A stretch of 64,000 nucleotides of DNA from Rugamonas apoptosis (GTDB lineage: Bacteria > Pseudomonadota > Gammaproteobacteria > Burkholderiales > Burkholderiaceae_D): NCBI RefSeq assembly GCF_014042355.1, contig NZ_JACEZU010000006.1, forward strand, positions 62,001 to 126,000, given 5' to 3'. A model generated the notes under the pieces. That model saw nothing but the letters and a program-made list of their open reading frames with translations. It was not told the DNA's origin and ran no database searches. Below, one piece after another: positions 9,601 through 16,725 of this stretch. The stretch's first letter is position 1; each line of letters opens with the position of its first letter. Position numbers and translations under genes: made by a program.

Positions 9601-10481
9601 CGCGCGGCGTGCACGTCAGCTTCGTGCTGTACGACCTGCTGCCCGTGCTGCGCCCCGAATTCTTCCCGCCCGGCGCCGACGCCGGCCACGCCGCCTGGCT
9701 GGCCACCATCGCCGCGCAAGCCGACCAACTGGTGTGCATCTCGCAGGCGGTGGCCGACGACATGCGGCGCTGGCTGGCGGCCCACCCGCTGGCCGACGGC
9801 GCGCGCCGCACGGCACTGCAACTGACGGCGCTGCATCTGGGCGCCGACCTGGCCAGTGCACCGGGCCAGGCGGGCATGGACGCCGCCCCCCATCCGCTGC
9901 TGCCGGCGCTGCGCGCGCGGCCCAGCTTCCTGATGGTGGGCACCATCGAACCGCGCAAGGGCCACTTGCAGGCGCTGGCCGCGTTCGAGCGATTGTGGGC
10001 CGATGGCGTGGATGCGCAACTGGTCATCGTCGGCAACGAAGGCTGGAAGCCGCTGCCGGCCGCCGCCCGGCGCACCATCCCCACCATCGTACGGCGGCTG
10101 CAGGAGCACCCGGAACTGGGGCGGCGTCTGCACTGGCTGCAAGGCCTGGACGACGCGGCGCTGGAACAGGTGTACGGCGCCTGCGCCTGCCTGCTGCAAC
10201 CGAGCGAAGGTGAAGGTTTCGGCCTGCCGTTGATCGAAGCGGCCTGCCGCGGCCTGCCGCTGCTGGCGCGCGACATCCCCGTGTTCCGCGAAGTGGCGCA
10301 CGACGGCGCCAGCTACTTCAGTGGACTGGAAGGCGAGGATCTGGCGCGGGCCGTGCGCGCCTGGCTGGCCCAGCACGCCGAAGGCCGCCATCCCAAGCCT
10401 GACGCCATCCGCTGGCGCACCTGGCGCGAGACGGCAGCCGAACTGCTGGAAGTGCTGGGCGAACCGCGTCATCAGCGCTGA
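6684..10481 (+). CDS. Three-module GT4 glycosyltransferase (WbdA-like polymerase)
   Basis: The protein has 1265 residues. Module 1 (1-410) has the retaining GT4 motif HEGFGLPALEAM near 315 (EX7E). Module 2 begins near 427 (RLAFVSPLPPERTGIADYA) and carries RGETSAAVLDCMNYGLPTIV near 732, where the second Glu of EX7E is replaced. Module 3 begins near 864 (LLVDVTTIARHDLRTGIERV) and has SEGEGFGLPLIEAACRG near 1172 with a complete EX7E. Modules 1 and 3 both open with the signature of the O-antigen mannosyltransferase family. WbdA of E. coli has two such modules and makes the repeat of a homopolymeric mannan. Three modules suggest a repeat with up to three linkage types. The start at 6684 overlaps the upstream stop (TGATG). 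The sugar cannot be deduced from the sequence. Confidence 0.9.
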   Translation: MRIVIDLQGAQSESRFRGVGRYSLALALAVARNAGEHEIWLLLNGALADAIPDLRHAFAQLVPSERVCVFEPAVPVAALAPANGPRARASELLREHVLAELEPDMVLVTSLFEGYVDDSVTSIGCHLGAERTAAILYDLIPLLNPAAYLPSAPQQDYYRHKIASLKRAGLLLAISDYSRQEALDALALPARQVVAISTAVDSQFHPAPLADAEQAALRQRYGLTRAMLMYAPGGFDARKNIDGLITAFSLLPPAVRSAHQLLVASKVGEHDRATLLTHARRCGLGPDELVLTGYVDDATLIALYRSATLFIFPSKHEGFGLPALEAMACGAPVIGADNTSIPEVIGCDEALFDAGSPPAMATKLAEVLGDPAMLERLRAHGRQQAAKFSWDISARRALRAMEQHVATLAGAAAATTPVPMPMPMPASARKPRLAFVSPLPPERTGIADYAAQLLPALTAHFEIELVLKQEQLTLPPALAALPRRTVDWFAEHGAGYDHILYQFGNSPFHSHMFPLLRQHPGVVVLHDFFLSSVLVYEQLSGLLPHAWSEALAAHGYPALRAGLGGGADAAEAAKRDYPGNLPVLRDASHVIVHSDHARVLARQWYGAQADRDWSVVPLPRAAPPARDGARAAARTALGIRPGAYLVCSFGFIAPTKLTHELVQAWLASSLHDNPDCELVLVGANHGSEYGLELTAMLSGAAGRRIRIAGWTDEADYQRYLQAADAAVQLRAVSRGETSAAVLDCMNYGLPTIVNANGSMAALPDDCVLKLDDSFTPAALTAALETLHGDSALRDAMGQRAAALLQREHSPEHCAALYAQVLANVRPGRPALLRALAEVDGLAEDGLLQRQLACAIAAAPDPLAPRQLLVDVTTIARHDLRTGIERVVRAELLELLQLQRPGWRVEPVYLCQEDGRWQCRYARQYTYALLGLDPRTTHDPVADVRAGDQYYGADFAPGPVGGAAADGLYARWRARGVHVSFVLYDLLPVLRPEFFPPGADAGHAAWLATIAAQADQLVCISQAVADDMRRWLAAHPLADGARRTALQLTALHLGADLASAPGQAGMDAAPHPLLPALRARPSFLMVGTIEPRKGHLQALAAFERLWADGVDAQLVIVGNEGWKPLPAAARRTIPTIVRRLQEHPELGRRLHWLQGLDDAALEQVYGACACLLQPSEGEGFGLPLIEAACRGLPLLARDIPVFREVAHDGASYFSGLEGEDLARAVRAWLAQHAEGRHPKPDAIRWRTWRETAAELLEVLGEPRHQR

Positions 10482-10533
10482 CCAGTCGGGACGGTGCAGG
10501 CCGGCCGCCGTGGTGGCACGGCCGTTGTAGGGT

Positions 10534-10560
10534 GGGGTCAGTTCCGGCAATCGGCCATAT
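10534..10560 (+). repeat. REP element beside the RAYT gene (3' side of the gene)
   Basis: One copy of GGGGTCAGTTCCGGCA followed by ATCGGCCATAT, in the same orientation as the left arm of the 3463 palindrome. It sits 52 bp after the triple glycosyltransferase stop and 3 bp before the RAYT stop codon. Confidence 0.85.
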
Positions 10561-10562
10561 CG

Positions 10563-11402
10563 TCACTTCGCTTCGAACTTCCTCACTGCGCGGTTCACCG
10601 TTCGCAACGAAATACCGAAGAACTCGGCAATTTGTCGCATGGTGTACATCGTAGAGAAATACGCGCGGAAGATCGCCTCATCGCGGTCAGGGAATTGGCG
10701 CTGATACTCATCAAGTGGCCAGCCCACCGCGCGCCGCTGCGCCTTCCCGACATCGCGCAGAGAGTCTTGCACGGAATCATGATGGTAACGTGAAGTAAAG
10801 GCCGCATCGCCCAAAATGAGCTGGTAACTCACCTGTTTCAACGGACTATCCCGTCCAATGCCATCCATCACAAATTGCATGTAACGCTGAATAGCCTCGC
10901 CGCGCGTCGAACCGAACTGGCTCAGCAACCAGCCACTGTCCAGCCACGCAGGCGCCTTCCGAGCCCCCACTAAAAATGGATGGCTGCTCCACGGCCACTC
11001 CAGCAGCGAATGCACCAAGCGGGCCCGCAACGGGTTCAAGACCACATACCGCGAGAGCTCCAGCAAATGGCTCTCTTTTTGCACCAGGATGGCCTTGTAG
11101 CGCCCCTGGAAAAGGTGGCCGACAAGACCGTGCCTGCGATTGAAATGCTGCGTATATAGACCATTTAACTGCCGCATTCCTTGCGACAGGTTGCCTTCAA
11201 CAGTTTCAATCAGCACGTGATAGTGGTTCGTCATCTGGCAATACGCGTAGATGACGAAATTGAACCGGCCGCAGACGAGCTCCAAAGTTTCAAGCCATGC
11301 CCGACGATCGGAATCATCGCGATAAATTGCCTCACAATGATCGCCGCGCGAGGTGACGTGATATAGCGCACCGGCAAATTCCAGACGAAGTGGACGTGTC
11401 AT
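10563..11402 (-). CDS. REP-associated tyrosine transposase (RAYT, Y1/HUH family)
   Basis: The 279-residue protein begins MTRPLRLEFAGALYHVTSRG, the canonical N-terminus of the TnpA_REP family. It has the HUH pair in MTNHYHVLIE (near residues 57-66) and the catalytic Tyr region SRYVVLNPLRA near 115-125. The C-terminus ends with a helix-turn-helix-like segment (MRQIAEFFGISLRTVNRAVRKFE). Family members nick and join single-stranded REP hairpins. The gene is visibly richer in A/T and uses rarer codons than its neighbours, which fits acquisition. All motifs look intact and no frameshift is seen. It is the only transposase in the window and probably acts on the GGGGTCAGTTCCGGCA copies found here. 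Confidence 0.93.
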   Translation of the reverse strand: MTRPLRLEFAGALYHVTSRGDHCEAIYRDDSDRRAWLETLELVCGRFNFVIYAYCQMTNHYHVLIETVEGNLSQGMRQLNGLYTQHFNRRHGLVGHLFQGRYKAILVQKESHLLELSRYVVLNPLRARLVHSLLEWPWSSHPFLVGARKAPAWLDSGWLLSQFGSTRGEAIQRYMQFVMDGIGRDSPLKQVSYQLILGDAAFTSRYHHDSVQDSLRDVGKAQRRAVGWPLDEYQRQFPDRDEAIFRAYFSTMYTMRQIAEFFGISLRTVNRAVRKFEAK

Positions 11403-11461
11403 GCGTCCACCCTAATCCTCGCAACTAAAAGGTGCCTTGATTTACCGCAGCCGCAAATGAG

Positions 11462-11505
11462 CTTATGGCACGATGCCGGAACTGACCCCGCTTGTGACCC
11501 CGCTT
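11462..11505 (-). repeat. REP element overlapping the 3' end of a membrane-protein gene
   Basis: The inverted REP core is at 11474-11489, with a second partial copy (TGACCCCGCTTG) immediately next to it. Read on the minus strand it encodes the last residues and the stop codon of the gene at 11463-13199 (the tail SGVTSGVSSGIVP). The element has therefore become coding sequence. Confidence 0.85.
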
Positions 11506-13199
11506 GCTGGCGCCGGCGGGGTGATCCGGCACAACTGGTAAGGCTGGCGGCTGCTGCCCACGTAGGCTGAATAGATCTGGCAGCTGTCATCGTGCAGCGT
11601 GATGCCGTAACGGTCCAGGATCACGCGCGCGCGGCGCACCAGGTCGGCCTGGTGCTGCAAGGCGGCCTCCCGTTGCTCGGGCGGCGCCACGTCGGGCTCG
11701 GCGCCGCTGGCCGTCAACATCACATACATCGGGCCGCTGCGGGCGGCCATCATGTCGGCCACCCGGCGCGCATAGGCCGCCGATTCGGGGAAGCCCGAGC
11801 CCAGCGAGACGAACGCCAGCTCGCGCGGGAAGAACTGCACCATCCAGCCCAGCGGCGGATCACCTTGCACCGTGATCACCATGCTTTGCGCCGGCGCCGT
11901 GATAGGCGGCACGTCGGCGCGCGCGGCCGCGCGGGCCCAGCCGGCGTGGCCCCAGTTCGATACGGGCCAGATCGCCACGGCGGCCAGCAACAGCGCGTAA
12001 CCGGCCACGCCGCGGGCGACCTGGGCCGGCATCAAGCGGTGCGCCACCAGCCACAGGGCCAACGGCGCCAGCAGTTCCAACGGCACCAGGTAGCGGTAGA
12101 TGCCAAACAAGTTGAGCCAGCCCAGATAGGCCAGCGCGCAGAACACCAGCAGGAAGCCGATGCGCTGGCGGCGCGGTGTGAGCGCCGGCAGCTGGCCCAG
12201 GATCGCGGCCCGCAGGGCGCGCACGGCCAGCGCGAGGAAGGCCAGGTACAGCATCGGCCAGATCAGCTGCGTCATCGAAATCTCGATCACGCGCTGCGGA
12301 TGCAGCGTGAAGATGAACGGCCACAGCAGGCGCTCGGCCCAGCCCTTGGGCAGCCAGCCGGTGTCGCCGATGCCGATCGGCGCCGCCAACGCCGCGTGGA
12401 AGCGGTCGTTAAACTGCGGGAACAGCGGATTGCCGAACTGCTGCCACATGCGCCAGTACCAGTGGCCAGCCGTGATGCCGATGCCACCCAGTACCCCCAC
12501 CCCAAACACGAAGGCGGCCCGCACGCGGCGCAGCAACCCGCCCCGCACGCCCAGCAGCGCCAGGCACAGGGCCACGGCGTAGGTGGCGTTGGTCAGCTTC
12601 AGGCCGCAGCCGGCGCCCATCACCAGGCCGGCCAGCAGTGCCACCGGCAAGGCCTTGCTCGAGGCCAGCTGCGACCAGGCCTGCAGCAGCAACAGCAGCG
12701 CGCCCAGCACGCACAGCGAGGTCAGGTTGTCGCCCATGGTGTTGCCCAGCTCGGACAGGAAACCCGGTCCCAGGCAGCCGGCCAGCGCCAGCAACAGCGC
12801 CAGGCGGTGCGCGCCGCGGTCCAGCAGCAAACGCGCCAGCGCCAGCAGCAGCACGAAGTTGAGGCCGTGCAGCCAGCCCATGACGAAGCCGACGGCGGGC
12901 GCCGGCAGCACCCGGTTCAGGCCGTAGTACAGCAAGTCCAGCGTCGGATTGAAATAGCTTTGCCACTGCCCCGGCGCCAGGTCCAGCCCGATCTTGCCGT
13001 TCATCAGGGCGTAGGGATTGTAGAAGTGGTAGTTGTGCAGGTCCCAGTTGTCGTCCTGGCCCCGGGCCAGCGACAGCAAACCAAACGCCAGCGGCACCAG
13101 CCAGGCGGCCGCGCGCGCGACAGCGGGTTGATCGAGCGCCTGCCACAGGCGGCGCCAGGCGCCTTCCAGCGCCAGCAAAGAGGAGCGGAGTGGATTCAT
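11463..13199 (-). CDS. Polytopic membrane protein, probable lipid-linked-sugar glycosyltransferase (GT-C type)
   Basis: The 578-residue protein has about ten hydrophobic helices. After the first helix come acidic and aromatic loop residues (DDNWDLHNYHFYNPYAL), the position where GT-C enzymes keep catalytic Asp residues. A soluble C-terminal domain of about 130 residues follows (MVITVQGDPPLGWMVQFF onward). It lies behind a DPM-type GT2 and a GtrA flippase-like gene, a combination that makes and uses polyprenyl-phosphate sugars. Sequence family is not assigned (DUF2029/GT87-like is possible). The last ten or so residues come from a REP element, so the ancestral C-terminus was probably shorter or different. 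The gene is convergent with the triple glycosyltransferase. Confidence 0.7.
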   Translation of the reverse strand: MNPLRSSLLALEGAWRRLWQALDQPAVARAAAWLVPLAFGLLSLARGQDDNWDLHNYHFYNPYALMNGKIGLDLAPGQWQSYFNPTLDLLYYGLNRVLPAPAVGFVMGWLHGLNFVLLLALARLLLDRGAHRLALLLALAGCLGPGFLSELGNTMGDNLTSLCVLGALLLLLQAWSQLASSKALPVALLAGLVMGAGCGLKLTNATYAVALCLALLGVRGGLLRRVRAAFVFGVGVLGGIGITAGHWYWRMWQQFGNPLFPQFNDRFHAALAAPIGIGDTGWLPKGWAERLLWPFIFTLHPQRVIEISMTQLIWPMLYLAFLALAVRALRAAILGQLPALTPRRQRIGFLLVFCALAYLGWLNLFGIYRYLVPLELLAPLALWLVAHRLMPAQVARGVAGYALLLAAVAIWPVSNWGHAGWARAAARADVPPITAPAQSMVITVQGDPPLGWMVQFFPRELAFVSLGSGFPESAAYARRVADMMAARSGPMYVMLTASGAEPDVAPPEQREAALQHQADLVRRARVILDRYGITLHDDSCQIYSAYVGSSRQPYQLCRITPPAPASGVTSGVSSGIVP

Positions 13200-13226
13200 C
13201 GGGACGGGACGGCCGGCGCCGTCCGG

Positions 13227-13634
13227 TTAGCGTTGAAAGACAAAGAATTTGGCGCTGGCGAAATTGAGCATCATGCCCGCCAGCGAGCCGCAGCCCACGG
13301 CCAGCATCGGCACCAGCACCGGCGGCATGGGCGGCCAGTCGCGCAGCAGCCACACGGCCACGCTGTAGACGGCGTAGTTGAGCAGGCCGCCGCCGGCCAT
13401 GGCCAGCAGGTAACGCCACCATTCCAGCCACACGGAACCGGTGCGCTCGCCGTGGAAGGTGTAGCGGCGGTTGATTTGCCAGGTGACCCACACGGCGCCC
13501 AGGAACGACAGCACGCGGCCGGCGTAAAAGCCCAGCCCCAGTGCCAGCGCCAGGTACAGCAGCGCCACGTCGGCCACCAGGCCGGCCACGCCGGCCACGG
13601 CGAACCACAGCGCCTCGCGCCTGATCCGGCTCAT
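13227..13634 (-). CDS. GtrA-family membrane protein
   Basis: The protein has 135 residues and four membrane helices. Family hallmarks are FAVAGVAGLVADVALLYLAL at the N-terminus, VTWQINRRYTFHG near residue 50 and a C-terminal MMLNFASAKFFVFQR. GtrA-type proteins are thought to flip undecaprenyl-phosphate-glucose or related lipid-linked sugars. It is 13 bp downstream of the GT2 stop and 27 bp upstream of the membrane glycosyltransferase start, so the three form one operon on the minus strand. Confidence 0.9.
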   Translation of the reverse strand: MSRIRREALWFAVAGVAGLVADVALLYLALALGLGFYAGRVLSFLGAVWVTWQINRRYTFHGERTGSVWLEWWRYLLAMAGGGLLNYAVYSVAVWLLRDWPPMPPVLVPMLAVGCGSLAGMMLNFASAKFFVFQR

Positions 13635-13647
13635 CGCGCGCGCCGTC

Positions 13648-14592
13648 TCAGGCTGGCCCGGCGCCGGGCGCCGGAATGGCCAGGTAGGCGAAGCGCTTCT
13701 GCTCCACGCGGCCCTTGGTGACGGTGTCGAGGATCAGGCCGCACGACAGCAGGATCACGCCGAACAAGCCGAGGCCGGAGCACAGGATGGCCGTGGGCAG
13801 GCGCGGCACCAGGCCGGTCTGCAGGTAGGTCTGCAGCAGCGGCACGGCCAGCCCCAGCGACGTCAGCGCGCACAGCAGCGCGCCGATCGAGAAGAAGGCG
13901 AACGGTTTTTCCGTCTTGAACAAACGCAAAATCATCCACAGGATGCGGATACCGTCACGGTAGGTGTTGAGCTTGCTGACCGAGCCTTCGGGACGGGCGC
14001 CGTACACGGTGCTCACTTCGGCCACCGGCATGCGCAGTTCCAGCGCGTGCACGGTCAGTTCCGTCTCCGTCTCGAAGCCGGCGGCGTGGGCGGCGAACGA
14101 CTTGACGTAGCGGCGCGAGAACACCCGGTAGCCCGACAGCATGTCGGTGAAGGTATTGCCGAACACGGCGGCCACGAAGCCGGTCAGCATCTTGTTGCCG
14201 AAGCGGTGGCCGAAACGGTAGGCTTCCTGCTCGGTCGACACGCGCGTGCCCACCACCATGTCCAGCCCTTCGCGCACCAGCTTCTCGGCCAGTTGCGGCG
14301 CCACGCTGGCGTCGTAGGTGTCGTCGCCGTCGACCATGATGTAGATGTCGGCTTCGACGTCGGCGAACATGCGCCGGATCACGTTGCCCTTGCCCTGCAG
14401 CGGCACTTTGCGCACGATGGCGCCGGCGGCCAGCGCCACGCCCACGGTGTCGTCGGTGGAATTGTTATCGAACACGTAGACCGGAGCGCCCGGCAGGCAG
14501 GTGTTGAAGTCGCGCACGATGGCGGCGATGGTCAGCGCTTCGTTATAGCACGGCACCACAATCGCAATGCGTTGATTGGAAAGGATAGTCAC
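13648..14592 (-). CDS. GT2 glycosyltransferase, dolichyl/polyprenyl-phosphate sugar synthase type
   Basis: The GT-A domain starts with IAIVVPCYNEALTIAAIVRDF, has the metal-binding IMVDGDDTYD (DxD) and the substrate-binding MLSGYRVFSRRYVKSF. Two C-terminal membrane helices (FFSIGALLCALTSLGLAVPL and AILCSGLGLFGVILLSCGLIL) follow. This is the layout of enzymes such as GtrB or ArnC. The start given is GTG at 14592 (314 residues), because it leads straight into the fold; an in-frame ATG at 14664 would add 24 residues, and a -10-like TATAGAAT just upstream of it leaves little leader. Both starts remain possible. It heads the operon with GtrA and a GT-C-like protein. Confidence 0.87.
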   Translation of the reverse strand: MTILSNQRIAIVVPCYNEALTIAAIVRDFNTCLPGAPVYVFDNNSTDDTVGVALAAGAIVRKVPLQGKGNVIRRMFADVEADIYIMVDGDDTYDASVAPQLAEKLVREGLDMVVGTRVSTEQEAYRFGHRFGNKMLTGFVAAVFGNTFTDMLSGYRVFSRRYVKSFAAHAAGFETETELTVHALELRMPVAEVSTVYGARPEGSVSKLNTYRDGIRILWMILRLFKTEKPFAFFSIGALLCALTSLGLAVPLLQTYLQTGLVPRLPTAILCSGLGLFGVILLSCGLILDTVTKGRVEQKRFAYLAIPAPGAGPA

Positions 14593-14757
14593 TCGCTGTC
14601 GTTCAATCTGAATAGGATGAAAAAAAAGCCCCGCGACGGGCCCTGCGCGCCGCAATTTTACCAAATTGGCAAAACTGCGGATTCTATACGATATTTCGCT
14701 CAGGCACTAACGCGCGCGCTGCCGGGCCAGCGCCGCGGCGGCTCGCCCGCGGTCGCG

Positions 14758-16416
14758 TCAGGACTTGGGCAAACCGCCCAGCAAGGCGGCGATCTTCTGC
14801 TTGGGCTTGCTGGTTGGCGCGCTGTTGAGGGCGGCGGTCGGCGCCGGTGCGGCGGCCTTGGCCGGCTCGTACGGCTTGAGGAACCACGGATCGACTTTGT
14901 CGCGGCGGGGGCCGGCGCCGTTGTAGGAAGGCGCGGGACGGGGGCTGCGCTCGGCCACGCGGGCGGCCGGGGCACGGGAATCGCTGTCGGCCGGACGGCG
15001 CGCGCGGCGCTCGCCATGGCGCTCGTCGCCGCCGCGCGTGGTGCCGGGCGTGAAGCCGTCCAGCGTACCGCGGCGGATGGTTTGCTTGATCAGTTTTTCG
15101 ATGTCGGCCAGCAGGCGCTCATCCTTGTCCGAATAGATGGAGATGGCGTCGCCCGACGCGCCGGCGCGGCCCGTGCGGCCGATGCGGTGCACATAGTCTT
15201 CCGCGTTGTACGGCAGGTCGTAGTTGATCACGCACGGCAGGTCGGAGATGTCGAGCCCGCGCGCGGCCACGTCGGTGGCCACCAGCACGTCGATCTCGCC
15301 CTTCTTGAACGCGTCCAGCGCGGCCATGCGCTCCTGCTGGGTCTTGTCGCCGTGGATGGCCGATGCCTTCATGCCTTCTTGCTCCAGGCCGCGGGCCAGG
15401 CGCGAGGCGCCGATCTTGGTGTTGGAGAACACGATCACTTGCTTGAGGTCGCGCTGGCGCAGCAAATGGGCCACCAGGTCGCGCTTCTGCTCGTCCGGCA
15501 CCTTGTACACCACCTGGGTCACCTTGTCGGCCGTGGCGTTGCTGCGCGCCACTTCGATCGTCAGCGGGTTGTTGAGGAAGGTGTTGGCCAGTTTCTTGAT
15601 CTCGGGCGAGAACGTGGCCGAGAACATCAGGTTCTGGCGCTGCTTGGGCAGCATGTTGATGATGCGCTGCAGGTCGGGCAGGAAGCCCATGTCGAGCATG
15701 CGGTCGGCTTCGTCCATGACCAGCATCTGCACCTGGCCCAGGCTGATGTTCTTCTGCTCCACGTGGTCCAGCAGGCGGCCCGGGGTGGCGATGACGATTT
15801 CCACGCCGGCCTTGAGGATCACGGTCTGGCCCTTCATGTCCATGCCGCCGAACACCACGGTCGAACGCAGCGGGGTGTGCTGGGCGTAAGCCTTGACGTT
15901 GTCGGCCACCTGCACCGCCAGTTCGCGGGTCGGGGTCAGGATCAGCGCGCGCACCGGGTGGCGCGCCGGCGACATGCTGGCGCTGGCGTGGGCCAGCAGC
16001 ATCTGGATGATGGGCAGCGCGAAACCAGCCGTCTTGCCGGTACCGGTCTGGGCCGCACCCATCACGTCGCGCCCTTGCAGCAGCACGGGAATGGCCTGGG
16101 CCTGGATCGGGGTCGGGTGCACATAGCCCTGGTCGGTCAGCGCGCGCAGGATCAGCGGCGACAGGCCGAAGTCGGCGAAGCGGACCTGCTCGGCCGGCGC
16201 GGCGGCGGGGGCGGCGTCCGGCGCGGATGCGGCAGGTGCGGCGGCGGCCACAGGTGCGGCGGTTGCGGCTGGGGCAGGGACTGGGGCAGAGGCTGGCGCA
16301 GCGACTGCGGCGGCGGGCGCGAAGTCACCCGTCGCGGTAGCAGCCACGTCGACGGCGGCCGGTGCGGGCTGCGATGGGGCGGTACCGGGGGTGGAAATGA
16401 TCTCGTTTTCAGACAT
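14758..16416 (-). CDS. DEAD-box ATP-dependent RNA helicase, RhlE-like
   Basis: All core motifs are present: Q motif (FADFGLSPLILRALTDQGY, then PTPIQAQAIP), motif I AQTGTGKT, Ia PTRELAVQV, II DEAD, III SAT, IV VIFSNT, V ATDVAARGLDI and VI HRIGRTGRAG. The N-terminal 110 residues are Ala/Pro-rich low complexity, and the C-terminus is basic with Arg/Asp runs. The ATG at 16416 (552 residues) is preferred to one 15 codons upstream because GGAGG lies about 15 bases before it. RhlE-type helicases act in ribosome assembly and RNA decay. The gene is divergent from the propeller-GGDEF gene, separated by about 300 bp. Confidence 0.92.
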   Translation of the reverse strand: MSENEIISTPGTAPSQPAPAAVDVAATATGDFAPAAAVAAPASAPVPAPAATAAPVAAAAPAASAPDAAPAAAPAEQVRFADFGLSPLILRALTDQGYVHPTPIQAQAIPVLLQGRDVMGAAQTGTGKTAGFALPIIQMLLAHASASMSPARHPVRALILTPTRELAVQVADNVKAYAQHTPLRSTVVFGGMDMKGQTVILKAGVEIVIATPGRLLDHVEQKNISLGQVQMLVMDEADRMLDMGFLPDLQRIINMLPKQRQNLMFSATFSPEIKKLANTFLNNPLTIEVARSNATADKVTQVVYKVPDEQKRDLVAHLLRQRDLKQVIVFSNTKIGASRLARGLEQEGMKASAIHGDKTQQERMAALDAFKKGEIDVLVATDVAARGLDISDLPCVINYDLPYNAEDYVHRIGRTGRAGASGDAISIYSDKDERLLADIEKLIKQTIRRGTLDGFTPGTTRGGDERHGERRARRPADSDSRAPAARVAERSPRPAPSYNGAGPRRDKVDPWFLKPYEPAKAAAPAPTAALNSAPTSKPKQKIAALLGGLPKS

Positions 16417-16713
16417 AGTAGGGTTCGGCCTCCGTCCAGCGGTCAGCCATGCTTTCTTCAATTAACAACATTTTCTGCGAACGACTATCCAACTGGCCAA
16501 ACGCACCTTGACTCGCCACGGCGGGCAATGCGGACACAGGGGGAAACGGCGGGACTGGCAGGGCGCGCCGCGGCGGCTTGACCGCGCAGCCAGCGCGGTG
16601 AGTGCCCGTCCTGGCGCGCGCAGACGTGGATACAATATCAGCGGCGTAAACTATACCCTAAATCGCCACAACTGCCCACGAAAACAGCACGCCATGGCCA
16701 AACTATTGCAGCA
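16417..16713. other. Intergenic region between divergent helicase and GGDEF genes
   Basis: About 300 bp with no gene I can support. It must hold promoters in both directions. TATAAT occurs at 16722-16727 overlapping the first codons of the plus-strand gene, without a well-spaced -35. Confidence 0.4.
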
Positions 16714-16725
16714 ATGGAATGTATA

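Larger units (their letters stand above)
10534..11489. mobile_element. RAYT gene bracketed by inverted REP copies
   Basis: The minus-strand RAYT gene lies between GGGGTCAGTTCCGGCA at 10534-10549 and the same sequence inverted at 11474-11489. The similarity of the two ends continues inward for about 10 bases (both reach GCCATA), giving imperfect terminal inverted repeats of roughly 27 bp. No target-site duplication is evident. This is the usual arrangement of a REP-associated tyrosine transposase with its own REPs. Which end defines a unit of movement is unknown. Confidence 0.75.

Noticed and set aside
11592..13721. A 709-codon plus-strand open frame across the membrane-protein and GtrA genes
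   Set aside because: The product is Gln/Arg/His-rich with no motifs, and both minus-strand genes have clear families.
14047..16581. An 844-codon plus-strand open frame across the GT2 and helicase genes
   Set aside because: It spans two well-defined minus-strand genes and has the same shadow composition.
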